This document shows positions 17,654 through 26,904 of a stretch of 55,379 bases of DNA, one piece after another. Source of the DNA: Helicobacteraceae bacterium. Lineage in GTDB: Bacteria; Campylobacterota; Campylobacteria; Campylobacterales; Sulfurimonadaceae. Position 1 is the stretch's first letter. Every line of letters begins with the position of its first letter. The notes beneath the pieces are model-generated. The model did not search any database, was not told the DNA's origin, and saw only the letters and a list, made by a program, of their open reading frames with translations. The translations under genes and the position numbers were made by a program. The stretch is taken from contig JAMOSG010000011.1 in assembly GCA_027063225.1 (NCBI GenBank), positions 1-55,379 of the forward strand. Reading direction: 5' to 3'.

Positions 17654-18589
17654 ATGAAAAAGAGTTCTCTTTTCCTTCTTTTTTCGCTCTTTAGTTCTCT
17701 CTTGCATAGTAGTGAACCATCAGCATTTGCTGCTGGTGATCTCTCTTTGGCAAACCCATATGGTTTAACGCAAAGTGAGAAAGAGCTTCTTCAAACAAAG
17801 AAAAGCCTTCGTAAAGTAGAAATAAAAAGTAACACTCAAGCAAATCGTGTAGATTCCTTAAGAGAACGCTTAGATGGGCTACAAAGTATTGTTGAAACAA
17901 TAGGTGTTAAAGCGCATAAAAATAGAGTAAACTTAAAAAGACTTTCTGAAAAAACAGATAAAAGTTTCTTAAATACACAAGAGTATGAAAAACGTCTCTC
18001 TTTAGCTATTGAACAAAATAGTAAAATTGTACAAGAAAATTTGCAAAATATAGAAAAACTTAAAGTGGTTATAAAAGAGCTCTCTTTAGTTGTAGATTCT
18101 ATTAATGCAAAGTATGTTACACAAGATGACTTTAATGCTTTAGTAAAAGATCTTAATAGTTTTAAAAAGTCTTTGGCAAAAGAGTTAGCAAAAGTAAAAG
18201 CTCCTGCTGCAAAATCAACAGATAGTTGTAGCTCTATGCCAAATGGAAAGGTTGCAGATAAAGCAGCGTATTATTTTAAAAGGAAATACTATACAAAAGC
18301 GATTAAGTGTTATAAATATTTAATTAAGAAAAAATATAAGCCAGCAAAATCTCATTATATGATAGGTGAGATGATGTTTCGTCGTGGTGAATATGGTGAG
18401 GCTATAGCCTACTTTAAAAAGAGTGCAGCACTTTATTCAAAAGCTTCATATATGCCAACACTTATGCTTCATACTGCTATTGCAATGAAAAGAACACACG
18501 ATACTGAGAATGCAAATGTATTTTTTAATGCAATTATTTCTAAGTACCCAAACTCCAAAGAAGCACAAGAAGCTAAGAAATATTTGTAG
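17654..18589 (+). CDS. ybgF: Tol-Pal system protein YbgF/CpoB-like
   Basis: A 311-residue periplasmic protein with a signal peptide (to about residue 20), a long coiled-coil region (residues about 55-165, the YbgF trimerisation region) and a C-terminal TPR block with three repeats (YFKRKYYTKAIKCYKYLI, then MMFRRGEYGEAIAYFKKS, then the last from about residue 275). In E. coli CpoB coordinates peptidoglycan synthesis with Tol-driven outer-membrane constriction. It is in an operon with pal. N-terminal Met is preferred because of the signal peptide. Confidence 0.87.
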   Translation: MKKSSLFLLFSLFSSLLHSSEPSAFAAGDLSLANPYGLTQSEKELLQTKKSLRKVEIKSNTQANRVDSLRERLDGLQSIVETIGVKAHKNRVNLKRLSEKTDKSFLNTQEYEKRLSLAIEQNSKIVQENLQNIEKLKVVIKELSLVVDSINAKYVTQDDFNALVKDLNSFKKSLAKELAKVKAPAAKSTDSCSSMPNGKVADKAAYYFKRKYYTKAIKCYKYLIKKKYKPAKSHYMIGEMMFRRGEYGEAIAYFKKSAALYSKASYMPTLMLHTAIAMKRTHDTENANVFFNAIISKYPNSKEAQEAKKYL

Positions 18590-18662
18590 TAAAATATTTT
18601 CAGAAATAATAACAGATTCTTATGATAAAATTCGTCAAATAAAAAAATTAAAGGTTTAATTT

Positions 18663-19178
18663 ATGGCAATTGAAACAAATCAAGTTGTATCTATTGAGTA
18701 TGAAGTACGTGATGGAGACAAAGTTGTAGATAGTAATGTTGGTCAAGCACCACTTGTTTTTATGTATGGTAGAGAGCAGATTATCCCTGGTTTAGAAAAA
18801 GGGATTGCTAAAATGGAGATTGGTGAAAAAGCTGATGTTTTAGTAAAAGCTGCTGATGCTTATGGTGAGTATAACGAAAATGCTACACAAGAGGTTCCAA
18901 AAGAGCAATTTGCTGGAATTGATCTTCAAGAGGGTATGACTCTTTATGGTCAAGGTGAAGATGGTGGAACTGTTCAAGTTGTAGTAAAAGAGATTAAAGA
19001 TGATAGTGTAATTATCGACTTTAACCACCCATTAGCTGGTAAAGATTTAATGTTTAGCGTAACTATTAACAATATTAGAGAAGCAACTCCTGAAGAAGCA
19101 ATGACTGGTGTACCAGCAGAGAATGCTCCACAAGAGGGTGAGCACTGTGGTAGCGGTAGCTGTGGCTGCGGGCACTAA
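18663..19178 (+). CDS. slyD: FKBP-type peptidyl-prolyl isomerase SlyD
   Basis: Cytosolic proline isomerase, chaperone and metallochaperone. The 171-residue protein has the split FKBP domain (VSIEYEVRDGDKVVDSN and PGLEKGIAKMEIGEKADV, residues 1-65 and 120-145) with an inserted chaperone flap (AAYGEYNENATQEVP-like region). It ends with a Cys/His-rich tail, EHCGSGSCGCGH. Such tails bind nickel or zinc and feed hydrogenase or urease maturation in relatives. Family length matches. Confidence 0.93.
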   Translation: MAIETNQVVSIEYEVRDGDKVVDSNVGQAPLVFMYGREQIIPGLEKGIAKMEIGEKADVLVKAADAYGEYNENATQEVPKEQFAGIDLQEGMTLYGQGEDGGTVQVVVKEIKDDSVIIDFNHPLAGKDLMFSVTINNIREATPEEAMTGVPAENAPQEGEHCGSGSCGCGH

Positions 19179-19199
19179 ATAAAATAAAACCTCCTTTTT

Positions 19200-19238
19200 T
19201 ACACCTCTTTTTGGGGTGTACCTTCTTTCTTCTTTTTT
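19200..19238 (+). terminator. Terminator downstream of slyD
   Basis: Inverted repeat TACACC/GGTGTA (19200-19205 and 19215-19220) followed by a pyrimidine-rich run with many Ts, 22 bases after the slyD stop and before the fabD promoter. Confidence 0.6.
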
Positions 19239-19265
19239 ATCATCTTAAATTTACTTTCAAAGTGT

Positions 19266-19271
19266 TATAAT
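19266..19271 (+). promoter_or_regulatory. -10 box of fabD
   Basis: TATAAT 30 bases upstream of the fabD start. An AAGGA SD is at about 19290-19296. Confidence 0.65.
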
Positions 19272-19300
19272 TTTTAAATATTTATTTATAAGGAAAAAGT

Positions 19301-20242
19301 ATGTCTAAAAAAGTAGCAATGATCTTCGCAGGTCAAGGTTCTCAAGCAGTTGGTATGGGTCAAGATTTTTACAATAACTCAGAGATTGCTCGTGAGATGT
19401 TTGCCAAAGCTGGTGAGAGAATAGGTGTTGATTTTAAAGAGCTTATTTTTGAAGAAAATGAAAAACTTGGTCAAACAGCATATACTCAACCAGCAATTTT
19501 ACTTGTTCAGATGGTTGCATATAAACTTTTTAAAGATGCTTGTCCAGATTTAAAAGCTGAACTTTTCTTAGGACACTCTTTGGGTGAATTTTCTGCTCTT
19601 TGTGCAAGTGGTGCGATCGATTATGTAGATGCAGTTGAGTTAGTACATAAACGTGGTGCGTTAATGCAAGAAGCGTGTGCAGATATTGAAGCTGGTATGA
19701 TGGCAATTGTTGGTTTAGATGATGCAACAGTTGAGAAAATTTGTGCAGATGCACAAGCAGAGGGTAAAAAAGTTTGGCCAGCAAACTACAACCAAGATGG
19801 GCAACTTGTTGTTGCTGGTATGAAAGCAGATTTAGCTTCACTTGAGCAAACTTTTAAAGATGCTGGTGCAAAAAGAGCGTTGCTTTTAAATATGTCTGTA
19901 GCATCACACTGTGAGCTTTTAGCACCAGCACAAGAGCCACTCTATGAACTTATGCAAAAAATGGTAAAAGATCAGTTTGAAGCACCAATTATCTCAAATG
20001 TAACTACAAAACCGTATGCAAGAAAAGATGAAGCAGTAAGTTTACTTAAAGAGCAACTTGTAAAACCTGTAAAATATAAACAATCTATTTTAGAGATTGC
20101 TCCAAATGTTGATGTTGCAATTGAGTTTGGAAATGGTGTAACACTCAAAGGTCTTAATAGACGTATTGCAAAAGAGTTAAAAACATTCAACGTTTCAGAT
20201 ATGGCATCACTGCAGAAAGTAAAAGAGGAGATCTGCTCTTAA
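19301..20242 (+). CDS. fabD: Malonyl CoA-acyl carrier protein transacylase
   Basis: Transfers malonyl groups from CoA to ACP at the start of fatty-acid synthesis. The 313-residue protein shows the N-terminal GQGSQ loop, the nucleophile elbow GHSLGE (Ser at about residue 91), an Arg in the KRGALMQ segment, and the catalytic His in SVASHC. Length matches the family. Its stop overlaps the start of the nitrilase gene by one base. Confidence 0.97.
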   Translation: MSKKVAMIFAGQGSQAVGMGQDFYNNSEIAREMFAKAGERIGVDFKELIFEENEKLGQTAYTQPAILLVQMVAYKLFKDACPDLKAELFLGHSLGEFSALCASGAIDYVDAVELVHKRGALMQEACADIEAGMMAIVGLDDATVEKICADAQAEGKKVWPANYNQDGQLVVAGMKADLASLEQTFKDAGAKRALLLNMSVASHCELLAPAQEPLYELMQKMVKDQFEAPIISNVTTKPYARKDEAVSLLKEQLVKPVKYKQSILEIAPNVDVAIEFGNGVTLKGLNRRIAKELKTFNVSDMASLQKVKEEICS

Positions 20243-20964
20243 TGAGAGTTACTTTAGCGCAGATTGCTCCAAAGCTCAATAGAAGTAATTTAGAAATAAT
20301 TGCTTCTATTGTTGAGCAACAAAAATCACAAACAGACCTTATTGTTTTTCCTGAACTCTCTTTAAGTGGGTATCTTCTTCAAGATAAACTTTATGAAGAT
20401 GCTTGGAAAATAGAGGAACTTGCTATTTTAAAAGAGTTAAGTAAAGATGTAGATATTGTCGTTGGAGCAGCACTCAAAGAGGAAAAAGGGTTTAAAAATG
20501 TAGCACTTTATTTTTCTAATGGAGCGTTGCTTAGTCGTCACGATAAACTCCACCTTCCAAACTATGGAATGTTTGAAGAGGCTCGTTACTTTGATGCTGG
20601 AGAAGTTTTTGAGAGCTTTATGGTAGATAACACAAGAATTTCAATGGTAGTGTGTGAAGATTTATGGCATGAAAATATCCATACAGACCTTGTTGAGCAA
20701 AATCCAGATAGAATTATAGCACTTGTTGCTTCTCCTGCACGTGGATTTAGTGATGATGGTTTAGAGATTCAAAAACAGTGGTACAACATTATTCAAAAAG
20801 TTGCTAAAGAGTGCAAAGCGGAGCTGGTGTTTGTTAATCGTGTTGGTTTTGAAGATGGACTTGGTTTTTGGGGTGGAAGTTGCATAGTTGATAAACAAGG
20901 CAATATAACAAAGCAGTTACCACTTTTTGAAAAAACAATACAAACACTAACAATAGAGGAATAA
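20242..20964 (+). CDS. Carbon-nitrogen hydrolase (nitrilase superfamily)
   Basis: A 240-residue amidohydrolase with the Glu-Lys-Cys triad: Glu in IVFPELSLSGY (about residue 38), Lys in RHDKLHLPNYG (about 113), and Cys in SMVVCEDLWH (about 147). The CEDLW and ARYFDAGE segments resemble the glutaminase domain of glutamine-dependent NAD synthetase, but no synthetase domain follows. The substrate is unknown. It sits between fabD and pfs in an overlapping operon. Confidence 0.85.
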   Translation: MRVTLAQIAPKLNRSNLEIIASIVEQQKSQTDLIVFPELSLSGYLLQDKLYEDAWKIEELAILKELSKDVDIVVGAALKEEKGFKNVALYFSNGALLSRHDKLHLPNYGMFEEARYFDAGEVFESFMVDNTRISMVVCEDLWHENIHTDLVEQNPDRIIALVASPARGFSDDGLEIQKQWYNIIQKVAKECKAELVFVNRVGFEDGLGFWGGSCIVDKQGNITKQLPLFEKTIQTLTIEE

Positions 20965-20966
20965 AA

Positions 20967-21659
20967 ATGAAAATAGCAATTATGGGTGCAATGCCAGAGG
21001 AATTAGAGCCAATTTTAAAAGAGGTTGGTAGCTATAAAATAGTTGAGTATGCTGGAAATAAATATTATGAAGCACAATACAAGGGTGTAGATATTGTTTT
21101 AGCGTATTCAAAAATTGGAAAAGTGTTCTCAACACTTACAGCGACAACCCTTATTGAACACTTTGGTGCTACAAAGCTTCTTTTTAGTGGTGTTGCAGGA
21201 GCAATTTCACCAGAGTTAAAAGTTGGTGATTTAATAGTTGCTACAAAACTTGCACAACACGATTTAGATATTACAGCTTTTGGACACCCTTTTGGTTATG
21301 TTCCAGAGGGAGCAGTTTATATAGAGAGTGATGAGGCTTTACGTAAAATTGCACAAGAGGTTGCAGCAGATATGCAAACACCTCTAAAAGAGGGGATTAT
21401 TGCTACAGGTGATCAATTTGTTGCAAATGAGGAGCGTAAAAACTGGATAGGTGAGACATTTAACGCAGATGCACTAGAGATGGAGGGTGCTAGTGTTGGT
21501 GTTGTGTGTGATGCTTTAGATATCCCTTTTTGTATTTTACGCTCAATTAGCGATGCAGCAGATATGGATGCGAGTTTTAGTTTTGATGAATTTTTAGAAA
21601 CAAGTGCATTACGCAGTGCAGAATTTATTATGAAAATGGTAGAGAAAATTGAGCATTAA
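20967..21659 (+). CDS. mtnN: 5'-methylthioadenosine/S-adenosylhomocysteine nucleosidase
   Basis: Cleaves methylthioadenosine and S-adenosylhomocysteine (activated-methyl cycle, AI-2 precursor supply). In Campylobacterota homologues also hydrolyse 6-amino-6-deoxyfutalosine in menaquinone synthesis. The 230-residue protein begins MKIAIMGAMPEE, has GVAGAI, the DALEMEGASV nucleoside-binding stretch and SISDAAD with the catalytic Asp. It lies 2 bases after the nitrilase and overlaps the next gene by 11. Confidence 0.93.
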   Translation: MKIAIMGAMPEELEPILKEVGSYKIVEYAGNKYYEAQYKGVDIVLAYSKIGKVFSTLTATTLIEHFGATKLLFSGVAGAISPELKVGDLIVATKLAQHDLDITAFGHPFGYVPEGAVYIESDEALRKIAQEVAADMQTPLKEGIIATGDQFVANEERKNWIGETFNADALEMEGASVGVVCDALDIPFCILRSISDAADMDASFSFDEFLETSALRSAEFIMKMVEKIEH

Positions 21660-22407
21660 ACTTTCTAAAAAGATTATGTCAAAGCTTGGTAAAACAAATG
21701 CTGAGTTTGAACTTATACAAGAGGGTGATAAAATCTTAGTTGGACTTAGTGGTGGAAAAGACTCCCTTACACTTATTCACGCTTTAAAAGAGCAACAACG
21801 TCGTGCCCCTTTTAATTTTGAATTTATTGCTGTAACTATTAGTTATGGAATGGGAGAAGACTACTCAAAACTAGAAGCTCATTGCAAGGAGCATGGCATA
21901 AAACATTTTGTAAAAGAGACAAATGTATTTGATGTGGCTAAAGATAAAATTCGCCAAAACTCCTCCTCTTGTAGCTTTTTTTCCCGTATGCGTAGAGGTT
22001 ACCTTTACTCGGTTGCACAAGAGCATGGATGCAATAAAGTAGCACTTGGACACCATTTAGATGATGCAGCAGAGAGCTTTTTTATGAATTTTATCTACAA
22101 TGGACAAATGAGAAGTTTAGCTCCAAAATATAAAGCAGGAAATGGGCTTATTGTTATTCGTCCACTTATTCAGTTGCGTGAAAGACAACTAAGTGCTTTT
22201 GTGATGGATAATAATCTTTATGCAATTGGAGATGAACTTTGCCCTTCACAATATTTTGAGGAAAAAATGCCCCATGCTAGAGCACAAACAAAAGCGATGC
22301 TTGCAAAGATGGAGAAAGATTTTCCATCTTTATTTGTAAGTTTAAATAGTGCTTTTAAAAATATCTCTGTGGAGAGTTTTTTTGATAAAGAGAGATTTTT
22401 ACTCTGA
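21649..22407 (+). CDS. TtcA-like PP-loop ATPase (probable tRNA thiolation)
   Basis: A 252-residue PP-loop protein of the TtcA family, which 2-thiolates C32 of tRNA. The PP-loop is GLSGGKDSL (residues 32-40) and the LGHHLDDAAES block is clear. Canonical TtcA has three cluster cysteines: CxxC before SRLRRG, and one in CGSQ. Here the first is present (C108), the second is Phe-111, and the third is C198 in ELCPSQ. Cluster binding may thus differ. The start TTG at 21649 overlaps mtnN by 11 bases; ATG at 21676 is the alternative. Confidence 0.75.
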   Translation: MSIKLSKKIMSKLGKTNAEFELIQEGDKILVGLSGGKDSLTLIHALKEQQRRAPFNFEFIAVTISYGMGEDYSKLEAHCKEHGIKHFVKETNVFDVAKDKIRQNSSSCSFFSRMRRGYLYSVAQEHGCNKVALGHHLDDAAESFFMNFIYNGQMRSLAPKYKAGNGLIVIRPLIQLRERQLSAFVMDNNLYAIGDELCPSQYFEEKMPHARAQTKAMLAKMEKDFPSLFVSLNSAFKNISVESFFDKERFLL

Positions 22408-22848
22408 ATTTCTCTCTAATGTCTCTTCCTTAAGCTTTGCAAGAAACTCCATAATATTTTTTTGGTATGCTCTTGTATCTTTATCTTTTGGAAGTTCCAA
22501 AAGTGGTTTGAGTGCTTCAAGGTCTATTTTATTTGCATAGCGTGGTACATCTTGTAACTCTTTTTGAATATGCACAACGAGTGTATCTAAGTAAAGTCCA
22601 TTATCATCTTTTACTTTTTGCACATACTCTTTTGTAGCAAGCATTAAAAGCATTGCTCTTTTTTCATCATTATACACCTCTAAACCGTAGTTTTTAACGA
22701 TAATAAAATTTTCAACAGAAGGGTTTTCATCAGCTGCAATTAAAAGAGCAAAAACTTTTGCTCTAAAATTTAAAGAGTTATGATGGTAAACAAACATCTC
22801 TTGAAATGTATGAAAAAAGTTTCTTTTTAAATTAAATAAAAATTGCAT
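22399..22848 (-). CDS. Hypothetical helical protein downstream of radA
   Basis: A 149-residue, mostly helical, soluble protein with no motif I recognise. It starts with ATG at 22848, overlapping the radA stop by one base (TGATG), so its expression is coupled to radA. The upstream GTG at 22857 is a weaker alternative. The gene ends 9 bases inside the convergent TtcA-like gene. Confidence 0.7.
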   Translation of the reverse strand: MQFLFNLKRNFFHTFQEMFVYHHNSLNFRAKVFALLIAADENPSVENFIIVKNYGLEVYNDEKRAMLLMLATKEYVQKVKDDNGLYLDTLVVHIQKELQDVPRYANKIDLEALKPLLELPKDKDTRAYQKNIMEFLAKLKEETLERNSE

Positions 22849-24194
22849 CAGTACCACTCCAAAAGTTTTGTAACTTCATCTACTACAAAAAGTTTTAAAT
22901 CTGTTTTTTCAATAGGCTTTTTAGAGATAAGTGCTTTTTTAATATTTTGAGAGGCTGCTTCTTTTAATCTTGCATCGAGTGAATACACCTCCCTTACATC
23001 TCCAACTAACGAAACCTCCCCTATAAAGATTGTCTCTTTTGAGATAACTCTGTTTCTAAAACTAGAGATAATTGCTGCTAAAATCGCTAAATCTGCCGCA
23101 GTTTCTGTAATTTTTATTCCACCTGTAATATTTATGAAAACATCATAACCTGAGAGTGGAAGTTCAAGTTTACGCTCAAGGAGTGCTAGAAGCATATTGA
23201 GGCGATTTGTATCAAACCCTGTTGCTTGTCGCTTAGGGTTTGGCATATACGATTCACTCACAAGTGCTTGAACCTCTATAATAATTGGGCGAGAGCCTTC
23301 CATTATAACACTAAGAGCAGATCCAGCTTGTTGGGAATTGCGATTAAAAAAGCGTGAAGAGATATCTGTAGCACTTACAAGGCCATTGCTTTTCATCTCA
23401 AAAACACCAATCTCACTTGTTGTTCCAAAACGGTTTTTAAATCCACGCAAAATCCTTAACTCTTCAGAGCTATCTCCCTCGAAGTAAAGTACAACATCCA
23501 CCATATGTTCAAGTACACGTGGCCCTGCAATAGAACCCTCTTTTGTGATATGCCCAATAATAAATATTGCTATCTCTTTTTCTTTTGCAATACGCATTAA
23601 ATCAAATGTTATTTGTCTTACTTGCGTGACAGATCCAGGTGCGGAGGTGATAGTTTCAGAGTAAATAGTTTGAATTGAGTCTATAATTAAAAAATCATAT
23701 TTTCGCTCACTTAGTTCTACTAAAATTTGCTCTAAGCGAATTTCACTAAGCAAATAAAGATTTTTTTTGTTTGCACCAAGGCGATTGGAGCGAAGTTTAA
23801 TTTGACTTGCCGATTCCTCTCCACTTACATAAAGCACATTTTTTCCTTGTGCTGCAATGTTTGAGCCAGTTTTAAGCAAAAGGGTAGATTTACCAACCCC
23901 TGGACTTCCACCAATAAGTGTGAGTGAGCCTGGAACTATACCACCACCTAAAACTCCATCGAGCTCTTTATCGCCTGAAGGGAAGCGATAGACTTCATCT
24001 TCTACAATATCGGCAATACTTATAGCTTTTGCTTTAGCACTTGAGGGTGATTTTGTTTGTTTTAAAACCTCTTGTTGTTCTTGGTTTAACTCAACAAAGC
24101 TATCCCATGCCCCACAGTTGGTACATTTTCCCATCCATTTTGGTGTTGTTAAACCACAATGCTGACACTCAAAAAGCACTTTTTTCTTTGCCAT
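22848..24194 (-). CDS. radA: DNA repair protein RadA
   Basis: RecA-like helicase that drives branch migration in recombination. The 448-residue protein has an N-terminal C4 zinc finger (CQHC and CTNC, residues 9-28), Walker A GGSPGVGKST (about residue 95), Walker B LIIDSIQT, the RadA-specific KNRFG motif, and a C-terminal Lon protease-like domain. Family length is about 450-460. It lies 9 bases after tyrA and is co-transcribed with the gene below it. Confidence 0.96.
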   Translation of the reverse strand: MAKKKVLFECQHCGLTTPKWMGKCTNCGAWDSFVELNQEQQEVLKQTKSPSSAKAKAISIADIVEDEVYRFPSGDKELDGVLGGGIVPGSLTLIGGSPGVGKSTLLLKTGSNIAAQGKNVLYVSGEESASQIKLRSNRLGANKKNLYLLSEIRLEQILVELSERKYDFLIIDSIQTIYSETITSAPGSVTQVRQITFDLMRIAKEKEIAIFIIGHITKEGSIAGPRVLEHMVDVVLYFEGDSSEELRILRGFKNRFGTTSEIGVFEMKSNGLVSATDISSRFFNRNSQQAGSALSVIMEGSRPIIIEVQALVSESYMPNPKRQATGFDTNRLNMLLALLERKLELPLSGYDVFINITGGIKITETAADLAILAAIISSFRNRVISKETIFIGEVSLVGDVREVYSLDARLKEAASQNIKKALISKKPIEKTDLKLFVVDEVTKLLEWY

Positions 24195-24203
24195 AACAAA
24201 CCT

Positions 24204-25034
24204 TTAGTTAAAAATCTCATGAAGTTTGTTGGCATCTTGCATTGTTTTGTGTACCTCTTGCCAATTTTCATCTTCAATATTTGCTTTTAAGCTACTAAGT
24301 TCTTGCTCAAAAAGGGTGATAGCCTCTAAAAGGTTTGTTTTGTTTTGTCTAAAAATATCTTCCCACATATTTGGAGAACTCTTTGCTAAACGACTCATAG
24401 AGCGATACCCACCAGCAGCGAGTGCTAAAATGTTGTATCTATCTTCTTGTTTTAACACAGTATTTGCAATTGAGAAGCTAATAGCATGAGGCATATGGGA
24501 GATAAATGCTGCGTGTCTATCATGCTCATAGGAGTGCATAAAATATTTTTTCATCTTTAGTGAGCGAAAAATCTTTTTTGCAATATCGCGTTGAAGCTCC
24601 CCTGAGTCTTCTAAGTCACAAAGCACTACCACTTTATCTTCATACAACCCTTCAATAGCGGCAGATGGCCCAAAGTTTTCTGTTCCTGTCATTGGATGGG
24701 CTGCAACAACATTTTTGCGAATTTTTTTTGGAATAGATTTTACAATAAGCTCTTTTGTACTTCCTAAATCGATAATAGTTGTTTTTTCATCTACATCTTG
24801 AAGATTTTTAAGTGTTGCTATAATGCCATTAACTGGGATTGCTAAAAAGATAACATCACACTTTTTTATCTCCTCAAAGTTCACAACTCTTTGCACAAGA
24901 TTTAAAATGAGGGCTTCTTTTTGGTGCGCTTTATTTAAATCATACCCAACTACCTCTTGTACAAAATCTAACTTTTGTAAAGCAAGAGCAAGTGAGCCTC
25001 CCATAAGTCCTAAGCCAACAATTCCAACTTGCAT
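24204..25034 (-). CDS. tyrA: Prephenate dehydrogenase
   Basis: NAD(P)-dependent oxidative decarboxylation of prephenate in tyrosine synthesis. Starting at ATG 25034 the protein is 276 residues: MQVGIVGLGLMGGSLA is the Rossmann loop, followed by the conserved HPMTGTE and a central HDRHAAFISHMPH containing catalytic His residues. The frame extends further upstream, but only by reading through metY. The ATG overlaps the metY stop by one base (TAATG). Confidence 0.93.
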   Translation of the reverse strand: MQVGIVGLGLMGGSLALALQKLDFVQEVVGYDLNKAHQKEALILNLVQRVVNFEEIKKCDVIFLAIPVNGIIATLKNLQDVDEKTTIIDLGSTKELIVKSIPKKIRKNVVAAHPMTGTENFGPSAAIEGLYEDKVVVLCDLEDSGELQRDIAKKIFRSLKMKKYFMHSYEHDRHAAFISHMPHAISFSIANTVLKQEDRYNILALAAGGYRSMSRLAKSSPNMWEDIFRQNKTNLLEAITLFEQELSSLKANIEDENWQEVHKTMQDANKLHEIFN

Positions 25035-26302
25035 TAAAGCACCTCTAAAGCTTGGCTTAAATCTGCTATTAAATCTTCTACACTCTCTAATCCACAAGAG
25101 AGGCGAATAAGCCCACTAGGTACTCCACACGCTTCTAGCTCTTCTTTTGAGAGTTGTTGGTGTGTTGTAGAAGCTGGATGGGTGATGATAGATTTTGAAT
25201 CGCCAATATTTGTAACAAGAGAGAAAAGTTTTGTAGCATTAACCACTTTTGTAGCATCTTCTAAAGAGGCAAGTTCAAAACTTAAAAGCCCACTACTCAT
25301 ACCACCATCAAAATATTTTTGTGCATTTTTATAGTTTACGTTACTTTGTAATCCTGGATAGTTTACTTTTAAAACTTTAGGGTGTGCTTCTAAAAATTTT
25401 GCTACACCTAAAGCATTTTTAGAGTGTTCTTTCATACGTAAAGTAAGTGTTTCCATCCCTTGAATAAAGAGCCAAGCATTAAATGGAGAAACAACAGCAC
25501 CTAAATCACGTAAAAGTGAAATTCTTGCTCTTAGTGAAAATGCAGGATACCCACTTTGTGTGTAGATAAGCCCGTGGTACGACTCATCTGGAGTGTTAAA
25601 CTCCTCATAGCGAGGGTTGTTGATGAGTTTTTCATTGAGATTTTTTCTCTCAACTACAATCCCACCAATAGCTAAACCTTGTCCTGTTGTATATTTACTT
25701 GAGCTATGCACAACCACATCAACACCCCATTCAAATGGGCGACAAAGTACAGGTGTTGCCACAGTATTATCTACAATAGTAATAATATTGTGCTTATTTG
25801 CAATAGCACTTAATGCTTCTAAATCTGCTACATCGATACTTGGATTTGTTAAAGATTCAAAAAAGATTGCTTTTGTATTTTCATCTATAAGATTTTCAAG
25901 CTCTTTTTCATTATGTACATCAAAAAAGCGTGTCTCAATTCCAAAACGCTTGAGGGTATGAACAGTTTGTGTAAGCGTTCCCCCATAGAGTTGGTTTGCA
26001 CAAATAATATTATCTCCCGCTTTTGCAATATTTACTATTGCAAAAAAGATTGCGCTCATTCCACTTGCAGTTGCAACTGCAGCTTCTCCACCTTCAAGTG
26101 AGGCAAAACGTTTCTCAAATACCTCTGTTGTTGGATTATTTAAGCGTGTATAGATATTGCCACTCTCTTTAAGAGCAAACAAATCTGCAGCGTGTTCTAG
26201 GGAATTAAACTCATATGCTGTTGTTTGGTAAATTGGTACAGCCATTGTTCCTTGAGAGTCTTTGTCATATCCAACATGGAGTGCTTTTGTTTGTAAATCC
26301 AT
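25034..26302 (-). CDS. metY: O-acetylhomoserine sulfhydrylase
   Basis: PLP enzyme of the Cys/Met metabolism family that makes homocysteine directly from O-acetylhomoserine and sulfide. The 422-residue length and the segments NIYTRLNNPTTEVFEKR, ASGMSAIFF, VHSSSKYTTGQG (PLP Lys), and SGYPAFSLRAR place it with MetY rather than MetB/MetC. The C-terminal LIRLSCGLE is typical. The stop is coupled to tyrA. Confidence 0.92.
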   Translation of the reverse strand: MDLQTKALHVGYDKDSQGTMAVPIYQTTAYEFNSLEHAADLFALKESGNIYTRLNNPTTEVFEKRFASLEGGEAAVATASGMSAIFFAIVNIAKAGDNIICANQLYGGTLTQTVHTLKRFGIETRFFDVHNEKELENLIDENTKAIFFESLTNPSIDVADLEALSAIANKHNIITIVDNTVATPVLCRPFEWGVDVVVHSSSKYTTGQGLAIGGIVVERKNLNEKLINNPRYEEFNTPDESYHGLIYTQSGYPAFSLRARISLLRDLGAVVSPFNAWLFIQGMETLTLRMKEHSKNALGVAKFLEAHPKVLKVNYPGLQSNVNYKNAQKYFDGGMSSGLLSFELASLEDATKVVNATKLFSLVTNIGDSKSIITHPASTTHQQLSKEELEACGVPSGLIRLSCGLESVEDLIADLSQALEVL

Positions 26303-26420
26303 AAGAGATCCTTTGAGAATTTTATATTTTTATAGTATAACAAAATATATGTAAAATAGAAAAGTTAAAAAAGAGGAGAGCAGTTAAAAAGTAAGAGAGG
26401 GGAAGGTGTAGAAAAATCTA

Positions 26421-26810
26421 CTACCAACCTCTAACGATTGTATGACAAGCTAAACAGTTGTTCATAACTTTTCCATAAGCTTTTGTAACACCTGCAAGAT
26501 TGTTACTTTTTGTAGCTTTTTCAAGTTCTGCTAAACTGTTGTTTAAGTTAGTACTAATGTTTTTAGTAACTTGTACTTTGTTATTATTTTTAATGAAAGT
26601 ACTTACATCAACTTTACTAAAGATAGCATTTGCATTATCCAGAGTTGATAAACCATCTTCGATATCAGCTTTGTTGTTGTACATTAAACCGCTTTGAACT
26701 TTGTTTAAACCTTGGAACATAAGGCTCATTGTAGCAGATACAGTTACGTTCTCACTTGCCATCATTAGTGTTGAACTAGCTACTAGAGCTAAGATAGTTT
26801 TTTTCATCAT
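26421..26810 (-). CDS. Periplasmic cytochrome c'-like protein
   Basis: A 129-residue secreted protein with a signal peptide ending after MMAS. The rest is helical, and a single haem-binding CLACH lies near the C-terminus, the arrangement of class II (c'-type or c556-type) cytochromes. The sequence is rich in Asn and Lys. Roles in the family are electron transfer or NO binding; neither is proven here. It stands alone on the minus strand, with an SD GGAG 8 bases before the first ATG. Confidence 0.75.
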   Translation of the reverse strand: MMKKTILALVASSTLMMASENVTVSATMSLMFQGLNKVQSGLMYNNKADIEDGLSTLDNANAIFSKVDVSTFIKNNNKVQVTKNISTNLNNSLAELEKATKSNNLAGVTKAYGKVMNNCLACHTIVRGW

Positions 26811-26904
26811 AAAACATTCTCCAAAAAAATTTATTCTTAAGAAAGCATATTACAATCTTAAACATTAAAACTATATAAACTGCATAAGGGTAATAGCTAT
26901 TATT

